Positions 59,911-64,000 of a stretch of DNA of 64,000 nt are shown piece after piece. The notes below the pieces were generated by a model. The model was not told the DNA's origin. It saw only the letters and a list, made by a program, of their open reading frames with translations, and ran no database searches. Source of the DNA: Taibaiella lutea. GTDB taxonomy: Bacteria; Bacteroidota; Bacteroidia; Chitinophagales; Chitinophagaceae. A program made the position numbers and the translations under genes. The stretch's first letter is position 1. Each line of letters opens with the position of its first letter. The stretch covers positions 895,990 to 959,989 of the forward strand of contig NZ_VWSH01000001.1 of assembly GCF_008629695.1 (NCBI RefSeq), in the 5' to 3' direction.

Positions 59911-62325
59911 TTATCGTTTCAACAAGGCTTTATCCAAAACCTCACTCATTTCATTTACATAGATAAACTTCAACCCTTTTATAAATGCGGGATTAATTTC
60001 TTCAACGTCTTTTCTGTTCTGTTCGCACATTAAAATTTCTTTCAGACCTGCGCGTTTGGCAGCCAGGACTTTTTCCTTTATGCCTCCAACGGGCAATACC
60101 TGCCCGCGTAATGTAATCTCACCTGTCATTGCAAGAAAAGGTTTCACTTTACGGCCTGTGAAAGCTGAAGCTAAGGCTGAAAGCATCGTTACACCTGCAC
60201 TCGGACCATCTTTTGGTACAGCCCCTTCAGGAACGTGAATATGTATATTATACTCATCAAATTTGCTGTGTGCAATTTTATATTCCTCTGCATGTGCTTT
60301 CAGATAAGATAAAGCAGTTGAGGCGGATTCTTTCATGACATTTCCAAGGTTACCTGTCAATGTAAAACCACCTTTACCTTTGCTGAGGCTTGATTCAATA
60401 AATAATATTTCTCCACCGACATAAGTCCAGGCCAATCCTACAGCTACTCCGGGAGGATTGGTTTTTTGATAAAGGTCGTTACTGTATTTAGGTTTACCCA
60501 AAGCTTTAACGATGAGTTCACTATTCACATCTACAGATTTCAGATCATTCATCGCCACTTCTTTTGCAATGGAACGCATGACAGAAGCTAATTGTCTGTC
60601 AAGCTCACGCACACCTGACTCACGTGTATAATCTTTAATGATTTGTTGTAAAATGCCCGGTTTATATTTCAGGTTTATATTATCAAGCCCATGTGCTTTC
60701 TGCTGCTTAGGAAACAGGTGACGTTTCGCTATTTCTGCTTTTTCTTCGATACTATATCCTGAAAGCTGAATAATTTCCAGTCTGTCGCGCAAGGCAGGCT
60801 GAATATCGTTCAAACTATTGGCAGTAGCTATGAACAGGACTTTTGACAAATCATATTCCATCTCCAGATAGTTATCATAGAAACTATTGTTTTGCTCAGG
60901 GTCAAGAATTTCCAGCAAAGCAGAACTTGGATCACCTCTGAAATCCTTGCCGATTTTATCTATTTCATCAAGAATAAAAACAGGGTTTGAAGTCTTCACC
61001 TTGCGCAAAGATTGGATAATACGTCCCGGCATGGCCCCGATGTAGGTTTTGCGATGGCCACGCAATTCACTTTCATCATGCAGGCCACCTAAACTTAAAC
61101 GGACATATTTACGGTTCACTGCGTTTGCAATGCTCTGCCCAAGACTGGTTTTACCAATTCCCGGAGGTCCTACAAAACAAAGAATCGGAGATTTTAAATC
61201 GCCTTTTAACTTCAATACAGCAAGATATTCAAGAATTCTGTCCTTGATTTTTTCCATGCTGTAATGATCCGCATCCAAGACTTTCAATGCTTTTTTCAAA
61301 TCATATTTATCCTCGGTATATTCTCCCCAGGGCAGGTCCAGCAGCAGATCCAGATGATTATACACAACCGAATAATCGGGAGAATGCGGATGCATCCTTT
61401 CCAATTTACCGATACCTTTTTTAAATGCATCTTTTGCAGCTTCCGTCCATTTCTTTCCTTCCGCACGTTTCTGCAAATCTTTCACTTCCCGTTCATTGCC
61501 TTCGCCACCAAGCTCTTCATTAATACTTTTCAATTGCTGTTGCAAAAAGTACTCACGTTGCTGTTTATCAATCTCACCACGGGTTTTGGTTGTTATTTCA
61601 TTTTTTAATTCAGCCATTTGCAAATCGCCCTGCAATAGCTCAATTAATCGATGCGTACGGATTTTAATATCATTTTGCTCCAGCAAACCTTGCTTTTCCA
61701 CCAATTTGGTTTCCAGATTGGAAGCAATGAAATGAACCAGAAAAGAGAAATTCTCAATATTGCGCAGCATCATGCCCGTTTCCATCGGAATATTCGGCGA
61801 AAGAGAGATAATACGCTCTGCCATATCTTTCACAGAAGAAATCATGGCATCAAACTCTTTATCATCTTTAGGGAAGCTGTCTTCCTGATATTTTACCTGG
61901 GCCCTTAAATAAGGCGTTTCCTGCGTATATTTTTCAATTTCAAAACGCATACGACCCATAATAAATATAGTCGTATTCCCGTCCGGCAGCTTGATTTGCT
62001 TTACAATCTTCGCTATCGTTCCAAAAGAATAAATATCATCTGGCGTAGGATCTTCGTTATTCTGGTCTTTTTGTGCCAAAACGCCGATTAATCCGCCATG
62101 TTTAGCAGCATCGGCAATGGCTTTTACCGACTTTTCTCTTGAAACAGTAATCGGAAGCACTACGTTAGGGAATAAAACCGTATTGCGTAAAGCAATAATC
62201 GGAATATCTTTTGGCAGTTCTTTTTTTTCCTTTTCATCCATTTCCACTTCGCCCAAAGGCACTATGGGCATGAATTCCATTTCATTTTCCGTATTACTGT
62301 TAAATATTATTTCTCTAAATTCCAT
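59911..62325 (-). CDS. lon: ATP-dependent protease Lon
   Basis: An 804-residue LonA protease with an N-terminal substrate domain (IIALRNTVLFPNVVLPITVS), AAA+ Walker A at about residue 388 (VGPPGIGKTSLGQSIA), Walker B (VFILDEIDKIG) and the C-terminal protease domain with the Ser-Lys dyad (Ser near 711 in PKDGPSAGVTM; Lys near 752 in GGIKEKVLAAKRAG). It degrades misfolded and regulatory proteins. The length is typical. Start fits the family; a second in-frame Met (residue 15) is possible. Confidence 0.95.
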   Translation of the reverse strand: MEFREIIFNSNTENEMEFMPIVPLGEVEMDEKEKKELPKDIPIIALRNTVLFPNVVLPITVSREKSVKAIADAAKHGGLIGVLAQKDQNNEDPTPDDIYSFGTIAKIVKQIKLPDGNTTIFIMGRMRFEIEKYTQETPYLRAQVKYQEDSFPKDDKEFDAMISSVKDMAERIISLSPNIPMETGMMLRNIENFSFLVHFIASNLETKLVEKQGLLEQNDIKIRTHRLIELLQGDLQMAELKNEITTKTRGEIDKQQREYFLQQQLKSINEELGGEGNEREVKDLQKRAEGKKWTEAAKDAFKKGIGKLERMHPHSPDYSVVYNHLDLLLDLPWGEYTEDKYDLKKALKVLDADHYSMEKIKDRILEYLAVLKLKGDLKSPILCFVGPPGIGKTSLGQSIANAVNRKYVRLSLGGLHDESELRGHRKTYIGAMPGRIIQSLRKVKTSNPVFILDEIDKIGKDFRGDPSSALLEILDPEQNNSFYDNYLEMEYDLSKVLFIATANSLNDIQPALRDRLEIIQLSGYSIEEKAEIAKRHLFPKQQKAHGLDNINLKYKPGILQQIIKDYTRESGVRELDRQLASVMRSIAKEVAMNDLKSVDVNSELIVKALGKPKYSNDLYQKTNPPGVAVGLAWTYVGGEILFIESSLSKGKGGFTLTGNLGNVMKESASTALSYLKAHAEEYKIAHSKFDEYNIHIHVPEGAVPKDGPSAGVTMLSALASAFTGRKVKPFLAMTGEITLRGQVLPVGGIKEKVLAAKRAGLKEILMCEQNRKDVEEINPAFIKGLKFIYVNEMSEVLDKALLKR

Positions 62326-62514
62326 GAGTATTTAAGACATTTTGTCAACCGGCAACAATTTCTTCGTCGATTTTTTACGAATTTATATTGTTCAATTTAC
62401 ATGCCAATTAGTGGTTTCGGAAATTTTTGCAGACAAATACTTATATTTTGAGTAAAATTGACTTTATATTTACATCGTCAAAGCAAAAAGGTCATTTACC
62501 AAATAAATACATAC

Positions 62515-63225
62515 ATGAAATCCAAAACTACACTTAAATTTTTAACATGTGCATTGCTCTCCACAGGAATGTGTATGAATGCAAATGCCCAGTCCGTTGA
62601 AAACAGGCAAGTTAATAAAGCCTATTGGACATCCGGTATTGACGGATATGTACTGAGCACTGCCATTGACAGCAGAAATATAAAACCTGCGAACAGCGCC
62701 TCTGTCAGCACACCCCGTTTTACAGCGTTTTTTCATATCGGAGCAAATGTAAATTATGACATAACCAAACATGTCGGCATATTTACCGGCCTTAGCATCA
62801 AGAATATTGGTTTTATTGAAAAATATAACAATCCTGATTCCACAGCTAAAAGGAGAGTATATACTTTCGGTATTCCGCTGGGCTTCAAATTTGGGAATTT
62901 AAAATATGGCAGTTTCTTAATTGCCGGCGGTGGTGTTGATTTTCCGTTCAATTATAAAGAGAAAGGTTTTATTGACCGTGGCAATAAAACAAAATTCAAT
63001 GAATGGTTCAGCTCAAGAACGCCTGCCGTAATGCCTTATTTCTTTATCGGAGCACATTTACGTCCGATTGTGGCGGTTAAATTACAGTACTATCCTGCAA
63101 ATTTCATGAATCCTAATTATAGCGAAACCGTTGGAAACACAACCGTTAAGCCTTATGCAAATTATGATGTACAATTACTTATGCTGACTTTAGGATTTGA
63201 TATTAATTACAGACCAAGATCGTAA
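62515..63225 (+). CDS. Outer membrane beta-barrel (porin-like) protein
   Basis: I chose ATG 62515 (236 residues), which starts a signal peptide (LKFLTCALLSTGMCMNANAQ). The mature chain alternates aromatic and polar residues (FHIGANVNYDITKHVGIFTG, FGIPLGFKFGNLKYGSFLI, YDVQLLMLTLGFDINYRPRS), typical of 8-stranded barrels of the OmpA/porin-family type. Function unknown. Divergent from lon. Confidence 0.8.
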   Translation: MKSKTTLKFLTCALLSTGMCMNANAQSVENRQVNKAYWTSGIDGYVLSTAIDSRNIKPANSASVSTPRFTAFFHIGANVNYDITKHVGIFTGLSIKNIGFIEKYNNPDSTAKRRVYTFGIPLGFKFGNLKYGSFLIAGGGVDFPFNYKEKGFIDRGNKTKFNEWFSSRTPAVMPYFFIGAHLRPIVAVKLQYYPANFMNPNYSETVGNTTVKPYANYDVQLLMLTLGFDINYRPRS

Positions 63226-63267
63226 TAAAGCCTTTCGTTTGAATTTTTCAATATCGCAATAGTAAAA

Positions 63268-63300
63268 AAATAGCTTTTGAAATATTTTCAAAAGCTATTT
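63268..63300 (+). terminator. Intrinsic terminator of the barrel gene
   Basis: AAATAGCTTTTGAAA / TTTCAAAAGCTATTT is a perfect 15-bp stem with a 3-nt loop, followed by TTGGTTTT. Confidence 0.75.
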
Positions 63301-63323
63301 TTGGTTTTACTCTCATTAGTTTT

Positions 63324-63500
63324 ATGCGAATTGTGTCAATTGTATTCTGCATTATTATAATTGCGTTAGCTGCTTTCTTTGTATTTACCGACCATTTAGA
63401 TGCGCTATTCGGTTCAGAAAGCTCGCGTAATCCACCATTGATACTGGTACTTATATTAGCTATTGCCGGTTTATGGGCAAATCTGAAAAAGCAATATTAA
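63324..63500 (+). CDS. Small two-helix membrane protein
   Basis: A 58-residue frame I found by hand: residues 1-23 form one transmembrane helix (VSIVFCIIIIALAAFFVF) and PLILVLILAIAGLWANL the second, joined by a short polar loop (TDHLDALFGSESSRNPP). No family recognised. It is convergent with the partial DUF2461 gene, with 6 bp between their stops. It has no clear ribosome-binding site, so translation is likely but unproven. Confidence 0.5.
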   Translation: MRIVSIVFCIIIIALAAFFVFTDHLDALFGSESSRNPPLILVLILAIAGLWANLKKQY

Positions 63501-63506
63501 TAAACA

Positions 63507-64000
63507 CTATTCTACAGCCCTGTTCAGAAAATCAATAAAAGGTTTCATGGTTTCAAAAGAGCTTAAAACCTTATCTACCGCCTGCTTCGAGACAAATTCT
63601 TTATCCGGTACGGAATGCCCGACTGTAAAACTTTTATGTTTCAGGTATTCTATAGCAGGGTTTTCGACATCATAACCTTGCGGGGCTTTTTTTAGTTGTT
63701 CACCGTCAATTTTAGGATAAAGTTTTTTAAAACTCTTACCCTGAATAATTGCTTTGAAAGCATCAAAATCATAATCTATTTCCTGACGTATGCCTTTAAG
63801 CATAGCAGCTTCAGGCATCCAGCAACCTCCGCCAATAAAGGATTGACCGGGTTCTACATGTAAATAATAACCTGCATGCGGCGATTTCTTTCCACCGATG
63901 CTAAAGTATGCGCCGAAGTGGGATTTGTAAGGTGATTTATCATTTGAAAAACGAACATCTCTGTTCAACCTGAAAATACATTGCTTTGCAGTCAATTCAC
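63507..64000 (-). CDS. DUF2461 family protein, 3' part
   Basis: The frame is still open at the window edge, so this is the C-terminal ~164 residues. It has the DUF2461/TIGR02453 segment (IFRLNRDVRFSNDKSPYKSH, then AGYYLHVEPGQSFIGGGCW and a helical end). The family is widespread and of unknown function. An apparent TTG start at 63995 is in the middle of a conserved region and is not the true start. Confidence 0.9.
   Translation of the reverse strand, partial: ELTAKQCIFRLNRDVRFSNDKSPYKSHFGAYFSIGGKKSPHAGYYLHVEPGQSFIGGGCWMPEAAMLKGIRQEIDYDFDAFKAIIQGKSFKKLYPKIDGEQLKKAPQGYDVENPAIEYLKHKSFTVGHSVPDKEFVSKQAVDKVLSSFETMKPFIDFLNRAVE

Overview
The window comes from a Bacteroidota chromosome, most like a gliding, flexirubin-type member of the Chitinophagaceae or a near relative (inference). 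Evidence: Bacteroidota-type promoters (TTG, then TAnnTTTG), a lipidated TamA homologue (TamL) with TamB, a DUF4292 lipoprotein, a RemB-like protein, dialkylresorcinol (DAR) genes and DUF6443-type Rhs proteins. No rRNA, tRNA or CRISPR array was seen.

Layout. 1-6.7 kb: 5' part of a TonB-receptor-like outer-membrane protein, the giant tamB and a small membrane protein. 6.7-7.9 kb: a gene-free stretch of palindromes and a 21-bp tandem array. 7.9-15.9 kb: two large secreted YD-repeat/Rhs proteins; the second ends in an unrecognised variable C-terminal tip. 15.9-26.2 kb: an AT-rich run of about 14 small same-strand genes (mostly signal-peptide, lipoprotein or membrane proteins), plus toxin-tail remnants, broken duplicates and an IS1-like remnant. 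26.2-32.2 kb: a seven-gene DAR/flexirubin-type operon (darA, darB, a small protein, a BtrH-like protein, ACP, ketosynthase, ketosynthase-like partner). 32.5-32.8 kb: a 255-bp MITE-like element. 32.8-39.9 kb: tamL, an rRNA methyltransferase, and the operon nucleotidyltransferase - TPR lipoprotein - DUF4292 lipoprotein. 40-51.7 kb: an FMN reductase, a membrane protein, recD-recC-recB and a remB-like gene. 51.7-64 kb: redox and housekeeping genes (extradiol dioxygenase, SDR, hydrolase, old yellow enzyme, RDD protein, nitroreductase with an Rrf2 regulator, MFS transporter, Lon), a 22-bp tandem array, an OmpA-like barrel and a partial DUF2461 gene.

The most interesting part is 15.2-26.2 kb. Downstream of the intact Rhs toxin lies what looks like an archive of displaced toxin-tip/immunity modules. 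Seven full copies and one partial copy of a shared 150-210 bp intergenic module separate many of the genes. Each full copy has a small hairpin, an intrinsic terminator built on GACAGG/CCTGTC, and a strongly conserved core (CATTATAGTGGAATGCTTCC followed by TTTTTTGATT). Two modules lead into the same INWFG-coding scrap, and two putative immunity genes are preceded by short toxin-tail remnants. I propose that repeated tip exchange built this array, with the module acting as the homologous joint and as a portable terminator (and perhaps promoter) that keeps old immunity genes expressed. The repeat, the remnants and the paralogy are seen in the sequence; the immunity roles and the mechanism are inference.
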